This document shows, one piece after another, positions 7,815 to 17,018 of a stretch of DNA of 64,000 nucleotides. The notes below the pieces were generated by a model, which did no database searches, was not told where the DNA came from, and saw nothing but the letters and a program-made list of their open reading frames with translations. Made by a program: the position numbers and the translations under genes. Source of the stretch: JBKXSZ01 sp047017005 (GTDB taxonomy: Bacteria > Bacillota > Clostridia > TANB77 > CAG-508). Within the stretch, counting starts at the first letter, position 1, and every line of letters starts with the position of its first letter. The stretch is taken from assembly GCA_047017005.1 (NCBI GenBank), contig JBKXSZ010000004.1:12443-76442 (forward strand), given 5' to 3'.

Positions 7815-9788
7815 TTACATTGGAATGACTAAACGATCTACTTTTGAATGAATATATTTTTTTAGTTTCTCCATAAACTCTTCTGGTTTAATTTCTTCTT
7901 TTGCTACCATGTCTAATCCTTTTTCCCAACTAGCTGTTAATTTAGGATTTAACATATCAGGCATGGAACTTGCTACCACATCGTAGATAATTTCACCTTT
8001 TTTCGTTGGTGTAATAATTTGTGTTTTAGGATTAATCTGAATATATTGTATTTTTTCTAGTTTTTTCATTATCTCTGCTCTTGTAGCACTTGTTCCAATT
8101 CCAGCTCCTTTTATTTGTTCTCTTAGTTCCTCTTCTTCTATTAATTTTCCGGCATTTTCCATTGCAAGGATAATGGAACCAGAGTTATATCGATTGGGTG
8201 GTGAGGTTTCTGCATCTTTTGTTTCATAATTAATAATTTGTATTTCTTTTCCTTTTTTCAAGGTCGTTAGTACTTCTAAGTTTGAGGTATTATCTTCTTC
8301 TTTTTTGCCATTGTCGGTATTTTCCTCGTTTTTCTCTTGTTCTTCTTTTTTATTTTCTTGTTTTTCTTTACTTTTCGGTTTTAAAACATCTAAAAATCCT
8401 GTTTTGGTACATACTTTTCCACTTGTTGTAAACATTTCTCCATCTACTTCTATGGTTACATTTATTTTACTATATTCTGCTGGTGGATAAAAGATAGCTA
8501 AGAAACGTTTTACAATTAATTTGTATACTTGTTTTTGTAAGTCTGGTAGTTTATCATAATTTTCATACCCTTGTCCTGTTGGTGTAATAGCATAATGGTC
8601 TGTTATTTTACTATCGTTAACATATTTGGTCTTGATTAAATCGGTGGAGTATTTCTCTTCTACCATCTTTTTTATAATAGCCTGTACTTCTTCATCTCGA
8701 AATCCTTTCGCAATTCCATTTAAGTTCTTAGAGATTACTTTTGCAACTGCGGTAGAAAGTACTCTAGCATCTGTTCTTGGATAGGTTACTAGTTTTTTTT
8801 CATATAGATTTTGAATAATATCTAAGGTTTCATCTGGCTTTATTTTGAAACGTTTGGTACATTCATTTTGTATTTCTGCTAGGTTAAATAGCAAAGGTGC
8901 ATTTTCCTTTTGTTTGGATTTTTTTACTTCTGTTACAATTCCTTGCTTTCCTGCTAAGGAAAGAATGAATTGTTTTGCATCTTCTAGTTTCTTAAATCCA
9001 GCATCATTATATAGTTTTGGCGATTCAAAATATTTTGACTTCTCTTGTACCTTCCATTCTGCTTTAAAACTAGCATTTTCTTCTCCAAATTCCCCCACTA
9101 TTTTATAGTATTTGGTTTTTACAAAGTTACGTATCTCTCTTTCTCTTGAAACAATCATCCCCAAAACACAAGTCATAACACGTCCTACTGAAATAGAGGC
9201 TTTTTCTTCATCAATTGCTTTGGCTACTCTTCTTCCATAGATAATCGAAAGTAGCCTAGAAAAGTTAATTCCAATTAAATAATCCTCTTTAGCTCGAAGA
9301 TAAGCGGAGTCGGATAAACTATCATATTCGGATAAGTCTTTTGCTTCTTTTATTCCTCTCTTTATTTCTTCTTCCGTCTGGGAATCAATCCATACACGTC
9401 TTTTTTCTTTTCCTTTGACTCCTATCATTTGGTCTACTAAACGATAAATATATTCTCCTTCTCTTCCTGAGTCAGTGCTAACATAAATTGTTGTTACATC
9501 TTCTCTTGTTAAGAGGGACTGGATTATTTGAAATTGTTTTTCTACATTGGGAATTACTTCATACTTCCATTCTTCTGGTATGAAAGGAAGGGTATCTAAT
9601 CTCCAAAATTTTAATTTCTCATCATATTTTTCAGGATAGGACATGGTTACTAAATGACCCACGCACCAAGTAATAACCCATTCTTCTGATTCTAAATATC
9701 CGTTTTTTCGGTTTGTATTAATTTTTAATGCCTTTGCAAATTCCATTGCTACAGATGGCTTTTCTGTGATTAATAGCTTTTTGCTCAT
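7815..9788 (-). CDS. topB: DNA topoisomerase III (type IA)
   Basis: 657 residues. The Toprim domain starts KKLLITEKPSVAMEFA and carries the acidic STDSGREGEYI motif. The active-site tyrosine is Y336 in VTYPRTDARVLS. GIGTSATRAEIM near residue 570 is another type IA block. The family relaxes and decatenates DNA by cutting one strand. A low-complexity Lys/Glu/Asn insert (KEKQENKKEEQEKNEEN) lies before the C-terminal part. No Cys4 zinc fingers are visible at the end, so the protein stops soon after the catalytic core. It sits in the middle of an operon of HD-fold phosphohydrolases. Confidence 0.93.
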   Translation of the reverse strand: MSKKLLITEKPSVAMEFAKALKINTNRKNGYLESEEWVITWCVGHLVTMSYPEKYDEKLKFWRLDTLPFIPEEWKYEVIPNVEKQFQIIQSLLTREDVTTIYVSTDSGREGEYIYRLVDQMIGVKGKEKRRVWIDSQTEEEIKRGIKEAKDLSEYDSLSDSAYLRAKEDYLIGINFSRLLSIIYGRRVAKAIDEEKASISVGRVMTCVLGMIVSREREIRNFVKTKYYKIVGEFGEENASFKAEWKVQEKSKYFESPKLYNDAGFKKLEDAKQFILSLAGKQGIVTEVKKSKQKENAPLLFNLAEIQNECTKRFKIKPDETLDIIQNLYEKKLVTYPRTDARVLSTAVAKVISKNLNGIAKGFRDEEVQAIIKKMVEEKYSTDLIKTKYVNDSKITDHYAITPTGQGYENYDKLPDLQKQVYKLIVKRFLAIFYPPAEYSKINVTIEVDGEMFTTSGKVCTKTGFLDVLKPKSKEKQENKKEEQEKNEENTDNGKKEEDNTSNLEVLTTLKKGKEIQIINYETKDAETSPPNRYNSGSIILAMENAGKLIEEEELREQIKGAGIGTSATRAEIMKKLEKIQYIQINPKTQIITPTKKGEIIYDVVASSMPDMLNPKLTASWEKGLDMVAKEEIKPEEFMEKLKKYIHSKVDRLVIPM

Positions 9789-9799
9789 GTTAACTTCCT

Positions 9800-10558
9800 T
9801 TATTTAGTTTTTTGGTTTATATATTTGTTTATAACTTTTTCAATTTCGTTTATTTTTCCTTCATTTGGTGAACCTTTGAATTGAAAACGACTTAAAATTT
9901 GAGAAATATATTCTTTTTCTTTTAAAATCATATATGTTTCTTTAAAATTAAAATCATATACAAAGGATAGCATTCCAATCATATAGTCTAGCTGTCCCTT
10001 TTTTATTTCATTTGGTATCAATTTATTTACTTTAAATATCTGAAATACAGCTGGTGATACTTCCTCCTTTTCTATTTCTCTCTCTTTCCCTTTCCAAAAA
10101 ATCTGTGTTGCTTCATATAGAATGTCTAATTTATCAGCATCTTTTATTAAATTACAATATATCTTTTGCTCTTTTGTTAAACCTTCTTCTAGTTCATATT
10201 GGTTATGATTACGTATTGCTTTTTTGATGATATTCTGGTATTTTTCCTCTACATAGCAATCTATATATTGGTCTTTCTCTAGGATTTGCACGCCTAATTT
10301 TCCGTGGTCTATACTTTTATGGTCTTCAAAAGTATGATATATCGTAAATTGTTTAAATCTTCCAATATCATGTAATAGCCCTATTAACTTAGCTAATTTT
10401 ATTTGCTCTTCTTCTAACCCTATTAGCTCTGCTAATTTACCACTAACTTCCTCTACTCGATAACTATGTAATATCTTTCGATGTATATTTTCTTCTTCTG
10501 TATCAAATTGATTTAGGTATTTTTCGAATTCTATTTGTGCCTTTTGTAAGTTTATCAT
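9800..10558 (-). CDS. HD domain phosphohydrolase, paralogue 1
   Basis: 252 residues. H..HDIGRF (near residue 63) with a preceding conserved His in HRKILHSYRVEEVSGKLAE, then DHGKLGVQILEK, RNHNQYELEEGLT and IKDADKLDILYE give the full set of HD metal ligands. The family hydrolyses phosphate esters of nucleotides; substrate unknown. It is clearly a paralogue of the gene just upstream (same motif order, same length), four bases away, so the two arose by tandem duplication and then diverged. Confidence 0.88.
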   Translation of the reverse strand: MINLQKAQIEFEKYLNQFDTEEENIHRKILHSYRVEEVSGKLAELIGLEEEQIKLAKLIGLLHDIGRFKQFTIYHTFEDHKSIDHGKLGVQILEKDQYIDCYVEEKYQNIIKKAIRNHNQYELEEGLTKEQKIYCNLIKDADKLDILYEATQIFWKGKEREIEKEEVSPAVFQIFKVNKLIPNEIKKGQLDYMIGMLSFVYDFNFKETYMILKEKEYISQILSRFQFKGSPNEGKINEIEKVINKYINQKTK

Positions 10559-10562
10559 CTTT

Positions 10563-11342
10563 TTATTTTGTCTTCCCTTCTTTAATTCCCTCTATATATT
10601 GTTTTGCTATATCTCCTGCTTCTAGTATCTTTTTTCTTGTATACTCATCTTGAAAATCAAATCTAGCAAGATATGTGTCAATATATCCTTTTTCTTTTAT
10701 CTTTTGTAATCCATAAGGATAATTAAAATCATATAGATAAGCTAAATGACTAATGACATCATCTGCTTCTGTTTCTTTTTTGTGATATTGTATTTCTTTG
10801 TCTTCGATAAATTCGCGATAAATTTCTGGTGTCAGAATAGAATCATTAATACTATCCTTTCCCCAGATATCCCTTATTTTATTCGATGTTAATACATACA
10901 TAATATCTGTTTTATCTGCATCTCGTATTATCTTAGCATGTAACTTTTCTCTTTCTGTTAGCCCATCTTCAATTTGGTTTCGATTATGGTTTAAAATCGC
11001 TACTCTGATAATATTATCAAAAATATCTTCTTCCACAAACTCTCGAATGAAATCGTTAGAAAATAGAATCTCTACTCCCAATTCTCCATGATTGATGCTC
11101 TTACTATCTGAAAAAGTATCATATCTTTTTATTTGTTCAAATCTTCCGATATCATGTAGTAATCCAATTAAAGTTGCAAGTTTTATATCCTCTTGCTTCA
11201 ATTTTAGGTCCTCAGCTATTTGTCTGCTCATTTCTGCTGTTCGCATAATATGCTCTATTTTTAGAGTAGTTCTTCCATTTGTTTCATCATAATTTTTGAT
11301 ATATCTTTTAAATGCTTTTTTGGCTTTTATCATATCTATCAT
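10563..11342 (-). CDS. HD domain phosphohydrolase, paralogue 2
   Basis: 259 residues. Same layout as its neighbour: IEHIMRTAEMSRQIAEDL, LHDIGRFEQIKRYDTFSD, NHGELGVEILF, NHNRNQIEDGLTEREKL, IRDADKTDIMYVL. All metal ligands are kept. It is the first gene of the operon and has a strong promoter 35-60 bases upstream. Both copies keep their metal ligands, so they may act on different substrates or as a heteromer; this is inference. Confidence 0.88.
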   Translation of the reverse strand: MIDMIKAKKAFKRYIKNYDETNGRTTLKIEHIMRTAEMSRQIAEDLKLKQEDIKLATLIGLLHDIGRFEQIKRYDTFSDSKSINHGELGVEILFSNDFIREFVEEDIFDNIIRVAILNHNRNQIEDGLTEREKLHAKIIRDADKTDIMYVLTSNKIRDIWGKDSINDSILTPEIYREFIEDKEIQYHKKETEADDVISHLAYLYDFNYPYGLQKIKEKGYIDTYLARFDFQDEYTRKKILEAGDIAKQYIEGIKEGKTK

Positions 11343-11375
11343 TATGGATCACTTTCTTTCCTTTTAATCAGTTTG

Positions 11376-11404
11376 ATTATATCCTAACCAATTCCATATT
11401 TCAA
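11376..11404 (-). promoter_or_regulatory. Sigma-A promoter of the HD-HD-topB operon
   Basis: Minus strand: TTGAAA, 17 bases, TATAAT, about 30 bases before the first start codon. Downstream gaps of 4, 11, 12, 19 and 6 bases support one transcript to 6311. Confidence 0.8.
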
Positions 11405-11430
11405 GTATTATTGCACCTCCTCTGCTCTTT

Positions 11431-11459
11431 TTGACATTATGTTAATTTTCTGGTATACT
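11431..11459 (+). promoter_or_regulatory. Sigma-A promoter of the small gene at 11564
   Basis: TTGACA, 17 bases, TATACT, with an extended TGG before the -10. The leader is about 97 nt. It is divergent from the HD operon promoter, whose -35 is 27 bases away. Confidence 0.85.
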
Positions 11460-11563
11460 AATTAAAGAATTATCCAATAGGATGATTGTTTTAACTGTTT
11501 TAAAGTGGTTTTTCTACTTTAATTTGCTTTTGATTCTATTTTGACAGGAGGAGGTTTTTTACT

Positions 11564-11917
11564 ATGGAAATCAAAGTTCAAAATGCAGTTATCACTAAGG
11601 CAGACGTATTGCCTTCAAAAACAGACGAACATGAAAAAATATTTTATCTGGAGGTTCAACTTGAGGACAAAACAGGTGCTTCTTTCAGTGGAATGTATTC
11701 CTGTATCTTGGATTACATCTCTTTACTGACAAAGCTGTTTGACAAATCTTCTCGTTTTGCTTTGGTAGGACAAGAAGTTAAGGCTATTTTGTCTACCGAT
11801 GGAAAATCAATTGTCGGCCTTTCCAAAACAGATTCTGAAGATTGGCTGTACATGCCAGCTTCTAGCCGCCCTGTTATCAATCCAGAAGAAAAATCTTTTA
11901 CAGAATTCTTCAAATAG
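11564..11917 (+). CDS. Unknown protein, 117 residues
   Basis: Not recognised. Predicted soluble, beta-rich first half (MEIKVQNAVITKADVLPSK; IFYLEVQLEDKTGASFSG), then a helix (SLLTKLFDKSSRFALVGQEV). The ATG has AGGAGGAGG ten bases upstream. With a near-consensus promoter and a strong terminator it forms a complete, probably well expressed, single-gene unit. Its layout, a small beta domain with VGQEVKAILS-like strands, could suit a ligand- or nucleic-acid-binding fold, but nothing proves it. Confidence 0.8.
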   Translation: MEIKVQNAVITKADVLPSKTDEHEKIFYLEVQLEDKTGASFSGMYSCILDYISLLTKLFDKSSRFALVGQEVKAILSTDGKSIVGLSKTDSEDWLYMPASSRPVINPEEKSFTEFFK

Positions 11918-11937
11918 GAGAAAGTTTGTCTAAAGCC

Positions 11938-11980
11938 AATAAAGCCATCAAGTTGCTTACTTGATGGCTTTATTCTATTT
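11938..11980. terminator. Strong shared terminator between convergent genes
   Basis: A perfect 16-bp stem, AATAAAGCCATCAAGT with ACTTGATGGCTTTATT, and a five-base loop. T-rich sequence follows on the plus strand. It serves the gene at 11564 and probably the convergent gene ending at 11979. Confidence 0.85.
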
Positions 11981-12669
11981 ATTGTATTCTTCTCCACATA
12001 TAGCAGGTGATATATGGTTGTAAATTATTATGTGATTGAGAACCTCCTATATCGCTCATTGTCTTATTGGTTATCTCTCCTGTGTAAGTACCAAATTTTT
12101 TATATCCTTTCACAACAGCTTCATTTGTATTACTACTACATTCTGTGGTTGTACTATACGTGCTAATACTATAGTTATGACGATGAGAGGGCATTTCTTC
12201 TATTGTTAAGGTATGTGAACTTTCTCCACCTGTTTCATTTTCTTTAAATTCTTTATCCGATGTTCCTACTCCTACAAGAGTTCTTCCCTGTCCATAATTT
12301 TCCCATTCACCACCAAAAAGAGAACTCGGATTAATGCCATTGGTACTCATATAGATGCTACCTATTGGATATATATCTAATAGTGTTATGTTTTTCCCTG
12401 TTTTATTTGCTACTTCTTCATACGTTTGAGCTATCTCGTTTTCCTCCACTTGGTACTTTTCTTGTATTTGTTTTGTTGCTGCAATTTGACTTTGTTCTTT
12501 ACTTGTAATGGATATATATAGATTAATACCAAGGATAACAAAAAACAGCATAGTAATTAGTACAAATAGAGTAATAGAACCCTTTTCTTTATTCGTTAAA
12601 TGATAGCTCTCTCTCTCTCTACAGTATCTAGGTTTTATTCCTTTCGCACATATTTTCTTTCTTTTTCAC
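11979..12669 (-). pseudogene. Prepilin-like secreted protein with phage tail-collar C-terminal domain, frameshifted near its start
   Basis: The open frame from an ATG at 12551 gives 190 residues starting inside a hydrophobic segment. Upstream in the same frame, without a start codon, the reading continues as NKEKGSITLFVLIT and then MLFFVILGINLYI, a class III (pilin-like) signal: KG followed by a hydrophobic helix. A GTG at 12667-12669 with GGGAGG nine bases upstream is the natural start but is one base out of frame; removing one A from the A5 run at 12662-12666 joins them into a 229-residue protein. The C-terminal 110 residues (LLDIYPIGSIYMS; FGGEWENYGQGRTLVGVG; EMPSHRHNYS; NLQPYITCYMWRRIQ) form a phage tail-collar/short-fibre-like domain. 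It may be frameshifted, phase-variable or a sequencing error. Confidence 0.65.
12607..12620. repeat. (CT)7 dinucleotide tract in the leader of the prepilin-like gene
   Basis: Seven CT units, read as (AG)7 on the coding strand, giving Arg-Glu-Arg-Glu just before the pilin-like signal. Such tracts can change length by slippage and shift a frame. Confidence 0.8.
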
Positions 12670-12791
12670 TTCTTTATTCCTCCCTTTCTTATTTTACTCT
12701 TTTTTCTTCTTTAATTTTATCGAACTCTATTTTCGTTAATGGTATTTTGATAGACTAACTCATGCCACAGAGATTATCCAATACAATGTGA

Positions 12792-13032
12792 ATTGCTAAA
12801 GACACAAAAGAAAGGATAATATCTATATTTGAAGAAATTGTAACAAATGATGAAGTAAAATTCAATGATTTAGAGAAAAAATATTTAAATTTGTATGTAC
12901 GTTTTGGTTGTTTAATTTTAAGAAGCTTATGATAAAAAAATAATGAATACAGAGATACAAAGAAATATAGACACAAAGGATTAAGAGAAAATGCGGTAAA
13001 AACATTCATGAGAGAAAATGAAAGAATTTAGT
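12792..13032 (+). pseudogene. Remnant of an ISLre2-family transposase, N-terminal part
   Basis: One plus-strand frame with internal stops reads ERIISIFEEIVTNDEVKF, then NDLEKKYLNLYVRFGCLIL, two stop codons near 12930, and YRDTKKYRHKGLRENAVKT. The layout (N-terminal LEK helix, then RD-KKYRHKG-R---KT) is what I know from ISLre2-family transposases, just before their GEVEY block, which is decayed here. No catalytic part remains and no ends were found. An 84-codon minus-strand frame over the same place is a chance reading. From 13033 to 13188 I see only AT-rich sequence. Confidence 0.55.
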
Positions 13033-13188
13033 GAAATGAGATATAGCTTTTAATCTATGTTTATTAAGTGAACAAAAATAAAATGAAGTGTTGAAGCTAT
13101 TGATATTGAAGGATTAGAAAAATAGATAAAAAAATATTTCCTACATTTACCTAACACATGCCCTGCCGTAATATTTTTGACTTTTCTC

Positions 13189-13217
13189 TTTTCATCTATG
13201 TTTTTTTGTAGTATAAT
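13189..13217 (+). promoter_or_regulatory. Probable leuS promoter
   Basis: TATAAT at 13212-13217 with a weak TTTTCA -35 seventeen bases upstream. No T-box antiterminator sequence was seen in front of leuS. Confidence 0.45.
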
Positions 13218-13257
13218 AGGGAAGATTAAAACGAGAAAAAGAAAGGATGATAAATGC

Positions 13258-15669
13258 ATGGCATACAATTTTAAAGAAATTGAAAAAAAATGGCAAACAA
13301 AATGGGAAAATGAAGGAACCTTTAATGCAAAAGAAGATACTTCAATAAAAAAATGGTATGGATTAATTGAATTTCCATATCCCTCTGGACAAGGTCTGCA
13401 TGTTGGTCATCCAAGAAGTTATACCGCTCTAGATATTATTGCAAGGAAGAGAAGAATGCAAGGATATAACGTGCTATATCCTATTGGATTTGATGCATTT
13501 GGACTTCCTGCAGAAAATTATGCAATTAAAAATCATGTACACCCAAGAGTGATAACTGAAAAAAATATTGATAACTTTAGAAGACAATTAAAATCCCTTG
13601 GATTTTCTTTTGACTGGTCTCGCGAAATTAACACAACAGACCCCGACTACTATAAATGGAGTCAATGGATTTTTATCCAGTTATATAAACACGGACTAGC
13701 ATATAAAACGACCATGCCAATTAACTACTGTACAGGATGTAAAGTAGGACTTGCAAATGAAGAAGTAGTAAATGGTGTTTGTGAAAGATGCGGAAGTCCT
13801 GTTGTTCAAAAAGAAAAAAGTCAATGGATGCTTAAAATTACAGAATATGCGCAACGTTTAATCGATGATTTAGATGATGTTAATTTCTTAGAGAAAATTA
13901 AATTACAACAAAAAAATTGGATTGGAAGGTCAGAGGGTGCTGAAGTTACTTTTAAAATTGCAGGAGAAGATGAGCAATTAGTAGTTTATACGACAAGACC
14001 AGACACACTATTCGGTGCTACCTATATGGTTGTTGCTCCAGAGCATCCAATTTTAGAAAAACTTTCTTCTAAAATTAAAAACTTAGATGAAATTAAAGAA
14101 TACCAAAAACAAGCAAGTTTAAAATCAGATTTTGAAAGGGCAGAACTTGTAAAAGATAAAACAGGTGTTGAAATTAAAGGCTTAAGGGCTATTAATCCTG
14201 TTAATGGGAAAGAAATTCCAATTTGGGTTTCTGACTATGTATTAATTACCTATGGTACTGGTGCTATCATGGCAGTTCCTGCTCATGATACAAGAGACTG
14301 GGAATTCGCTAAGAAATTTAATCTACCTATCATCGAAGTAGTTGCAGGTGGTGAAAATGTACAAGAAGAGGCCTATACCAATGTTGCTACTGGTAAAATG
14401 GTAAACTCCGGGTTCTTAAACGGACTAGAAGTAAAAGATGCTATCAAAGCAATGATTGCTTACTTAGAAGAAAATAAAATTGGAGCCAAAAAGATAAACT
14501 ATAAACTACGTGACTGGGTTTTTTCTAGACAACGTTATTGGGGAGAACCAATACCAATGATACATTGTGAAAAATGTGGTTGGGTTCCACTAGATGAAAA
14601 GGACTTACCTTTAGTTCTTCCAGAAGTAGAAGATTATGAACCAGGAGAAAACGGAGAATCTCCTTTAGCTAAACATTCCGAATGGGTAAACACTACATGT
14701 CCACACTGTGGAGGTCCTGCAAAAAGGGAAACCGATACCATGCCGCAATGGGCAGGTTCCTCTTGGTATTATCTAAGATATATGGACCCACATAATAACG
14801 ATGCTCTTGCTTCCAAAGAAGCACTAGAATATTGGTCTCCAGTTGATTGGTATAACGGTGGAATGGAACATACAACACTTCACTTACTATACTCTCGTTT
14901 CTGGCATAAGTTCCTATATGATATTGGAGTTGTACCAACCAAAGAGCCTTATTCCAAACGTACTTCTCATGGTATGATTCTAGGAGACAATGGAGAAAAG
15001 ATGTCTAAATCCAAAGGAAATGTTGTAAATCCAGATGATATTGTAAATGAATTTGGTGCTGACACATTCCGTGTTTATGAAATGTTCATCGGACCATTTG
15101 ACCAATCCGCTCCATGGTCTATGGATAGTATTCGTGGTTGCTACAAATTCTTAGAAAGAGTTTGGAATATGAAAGATTTAATAATAGATGGAGATACCTA
15201 TTCTTCTGAGCTTGAAAAATCGATTCATAAAGCAATCAAGAAAATATCAGATGATATTGAAGAAATGAAGTTCAATACTTGTGTTTCTACATTAATGGCA
15301 TTAACAAACGAAATCTACAAGCTAAAGAAATTAACAAAAAAAGATTTTACTACTTTCCTACAACTATTAAATCCATTTGCACCGCATATGACAGAAGAAT
15401 TAAATCAAGCAATTGAAAATGTGACAGAAATTAGTCAAATGGTTTGGCCATCCTATGATGAAACCAAAACAATTGACCAAGAGATAGAAATTCCTGTTCA
15501 AGTAAATGGAAAAGTAAGAGGAAAAGTAAAAATCGCATTAGATGCTCCAGAAGAAGAAGTAAAAGCAAATGTTTATGCTTCCGATTCTGTAAAAAATAGT
15601 GTAGAAGGAAAGACAATTGTTAAAGAAATCTATGTAAAGAATAAAATCTATAACATTGTTGTAAAATAG
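13258..15669 (+). CDS. leuS: Leucyl-tRNA synthetase
   Basis: 803 residues, a normal bacterial length. The HIGH motif is HVGH at residues 48-51, KMSKS is at 581-585, and the CP1 editing insert includes [20 protein letters not shown] and [15 protein letters not shown]. Zinc-type cysteines are in [14 protein letters not shown]. It charges tRNA-Leu in the cytoplasm. The start is at [13 protein letters not shown] because GAAAGGATG lies just upstream; an in-frame ATG 27 codons earlier lies before the likely transcription start. It stands alone on the plus strand with its own terminator. Confidence 0.97.
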   Translation: MAYNFKEIEKKWQTKWENEGTFNAKEDTSIKKWYGLIEFPYPSGQGLHVGHPRSYTALDIIARKRRMQGYNVLYPIGFDAFGLPAENYAIKNHVHPRVITEKNIDNFRRQLKSLGFSFDWSREINTTDPDYYKWSQWIFIQLYKHGLAYKTTMPINYCTGCKVGLANEEVVNGVCERCGSPVVQKEKSQWMLKITEYAQRLIDDLDDVNFLEKIKLQQKNWIGRSEGAEVTFKIAGEDEQLVVYTTRPDTLFGATYMVVAPEHPILEKLSSKIKNLDEIKEYQKQASLKSDFERAELVKDKTGVEIKGLRAINPVNGKEIPIWVSDYVLITYGTGAIMAVPAHDTRDWEFAKKFNLPIIEVVAGGENVQEEAYTNVATGKMVNSGFLNGLEVKDAIKAMIAYLEENKIGAKKINYKLRDWVFSRQRYWGEPIPMIHCEKCGWVPLDEKDLPLVLPEVEDYEPGENGESPLAKHSEWVNTTCPHCGGPAKRETDTMPQWAGSSWYYLRYMDPHNNDALASKEALEYWSPVDWYNGGMEHTTLHLLYSRFWHKFLYDIGVVPTKEPYSKRTSHGMILGDNGEKMSKSKGNVVNPDDIVNEFGADTFRVYEMFIGPFDQSAPWSMDSIRGCYKFLERVWNMKDLIIDGDTYSSELEKSIHKAIKKISDDIEEMKFNTCVSTLMALTNEIYKLKKLTKKDFTTFLQLLNPFAPHMTEELNQAIENVTEISQMVWPSYDETKTIDQEIEIPVQVNGKVRGKVKIALDAPEEEVKANVYASDSVKNSVEGKTIVKEIYVKNKIYNIVVK

Positions 15670-15691
15670 CAAAAGAGCAATTATCTTATTC

Positions 15692-15736
15692 AATAAAAGA
15701 AACTTTCTAAAAAATATAGAAAGTTTCTTTTATTTC
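15692..15736 (+). terminator. Terminator after leuS
   Basis: AAAAGAAACTTTCTA and TAGAAAGTTTCTTTT form a 15-bp stem with a loop of about seven A/T bases, followed by TATTTCTG. Confidence 0.8.
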
Positions 15737-15845
15737 TGTAATCAAACTGTAATATAACTTTAACAGAAGTGAAACACTGTTTTTTCTCTCTTTATTGTAT
15801 AATAAAGGAAATAAATAGGATACAAAGGAGAAATTTTAGGTTATC

Positions 15846-16937
15846 ATGAACTATTCTTCAGAACTTAAAAAAAATGGTATTGAAGTCATAAAGCAATTAG
15901 ATACCTTAAAAGTATATAAAATAGCCGCTACGATTGCAAAAAAGTTAGCAATTTCATTTCAAGAATATAACTTAGATGAAAATGCTATTTTTGACCGTCT
16001 TTCTTCTCTTCATATGTACATTGCCAGAATGCCAGAAGGAATGGCAGAAGCTAATTACTTCTATAAAAATTCTTCTGTCTATTTTAACAGTGTAATGGAT
16101 TTATCTCAAATGGACAGCTTCGCTATGCATGAATGTATCCACTATTTACAAGAAGTAAAAAATAAAAGAGGAAAACTACTTCGTCTAGGCTTGTGTAAAT
16201 TTACAAATTTTCATACACATGGTATGGGATTAAACGAAGCTGCTGTACAGCTTGCTACTTCTAAAGCAATAGGTTACAAGGAAGATGTTGTAAAATATTA
16301 TGGAATTGAACTTCATACTATTAGTCCCTCTTATTACCCTTTAGAATGTTCGATCCTTTCCCAAATGGCATATATAACAGGAGAAACTTCCTTATTTTAT
16401 TCCACTTTCTTTAGTACAGATGAATTTCAGAATAAGTTCATAGGGCTTACAACAGAAAAAACATATCACAATATTGAAAATAATTTAGATACTTTACTAG
16501 ATTTAGAATCTAAACTGACCGTTTTGAATAGTCAAATTCCTTATGAAGAAGATATGGCATATATGAAAAAACTAACAAAAAAAGCAGAAAACTTAAAAGA
16601 GGAAATAAAACAGCTATATATTCAAACACAAAATCTTATTATCGTTAGCTATTTTGATAAAGCTTTTGATAATTTACATACAACAGAAGAATTAGAAGAT
16701 TATAGAAGAAGCCTATATAACTTTAAAGACATGCTAGGAACCATAGAAAACTACGACTTCTTTAACAACTACTATATTGATAAAATGGCTCAATTAGATG
16801 GAAAATATAGTGAAATTGAAAATGGTATTACTGGTCTTATAGTTGTAAAGAAAAGTAGACTTAGTCTTTTTTTGCAATCTTTAAAGAATCTTCTTGGAAT
16901 TCGTTCAAAAGATGCTATTGAAATAGAATCAAAATAA
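15846..16937 (+). CDS. Unknown protein with a zincin-like HExxH motif
   Basis: 363 residues, no signal peptide. HECIH (AMHECIHYLQEV, near residue 98) matches HExxH, and a downstream GLNEAAVQ (near residue 127) could give the third zinc ligand, as in gluzincin-like peptidases. The second half is helical and coiled-coil-like (NNLDTLLDLESKLTVLNSQ; KKLTKKAENLKEEIKQLY) and ends with a basic hydrophobic stretch (KKSRLSLFLQSLKNLLG). I do not recognise the family; peptidase activity is inferred only from the motif. A TATAAT lies at 15798-15803, preceded by an AACAG-TG-CA-TGTT palindrome (15762-15781) where an operator could lie. Confidence 0.7.
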   Translation: MNYSSELKKNGIEVIKQLDTLKVYKIAATIAKKLAISFQEYNLDENAIFDRLSSLHMYIARMPEGMAEANYFYKNSSVYFNSVMDLSQMDSFAMHECIHYLQEVKNKRGKLLRLGLCKFTNFHTHGMGLNEAAVQLATSKAIGYKEDVVKYYGIELHTISPSYYPLECSILSQMAYITGETSLFYSTFFSTDEFQNKFIGLTTEKTYHNIENNLDTLLDLESKLTVLNSQIPYEEDMAYMKKLTKKAENLKEEIKQLYIQTQNLIIVSYFDKAFDNLHTTEELEDYRRSLYNFKDMLGTIENYDFFNNYYIDKMAQLDGKYSEIENGITGLIVVKKSRLSLFLQSLKNLLGIRSKDAIEIESK

Positions 16938-16985
16938 TAAAATATATTTAAAATAAAAAAATTGTATTAAAAATTAAAATTGCAT

Positions 16986-17018
16986 AAAAAGAGGAGGCTT
17001 AATTCAGCCTTCCTCTTT
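16986..17018. terminator. Hairpin overlapping the end of the gene at 17004-17561
   Basis: AAAGAGGAGGCT and AGCCTTCCTCTTT form a stem with one bulge. The stop codon of the minus-strand gene lies in the loop. T-rich on the minus strand beyond 16986. Confidence 0.65.

Noticed and set aside
12755..13009. 84-codon minus-strand ORF
   Set aside because: It lies opposite the ISLre2 remnant and has no ribosome binding site; the plus-strand frame reads transposase-like sequence, so the minus ORF is a chance reading.
13033..13257. T-box leader for leuS
   Set aside because: No T-box sequence (AGGGTGG-type) or specifier-loop structure could be recognised.
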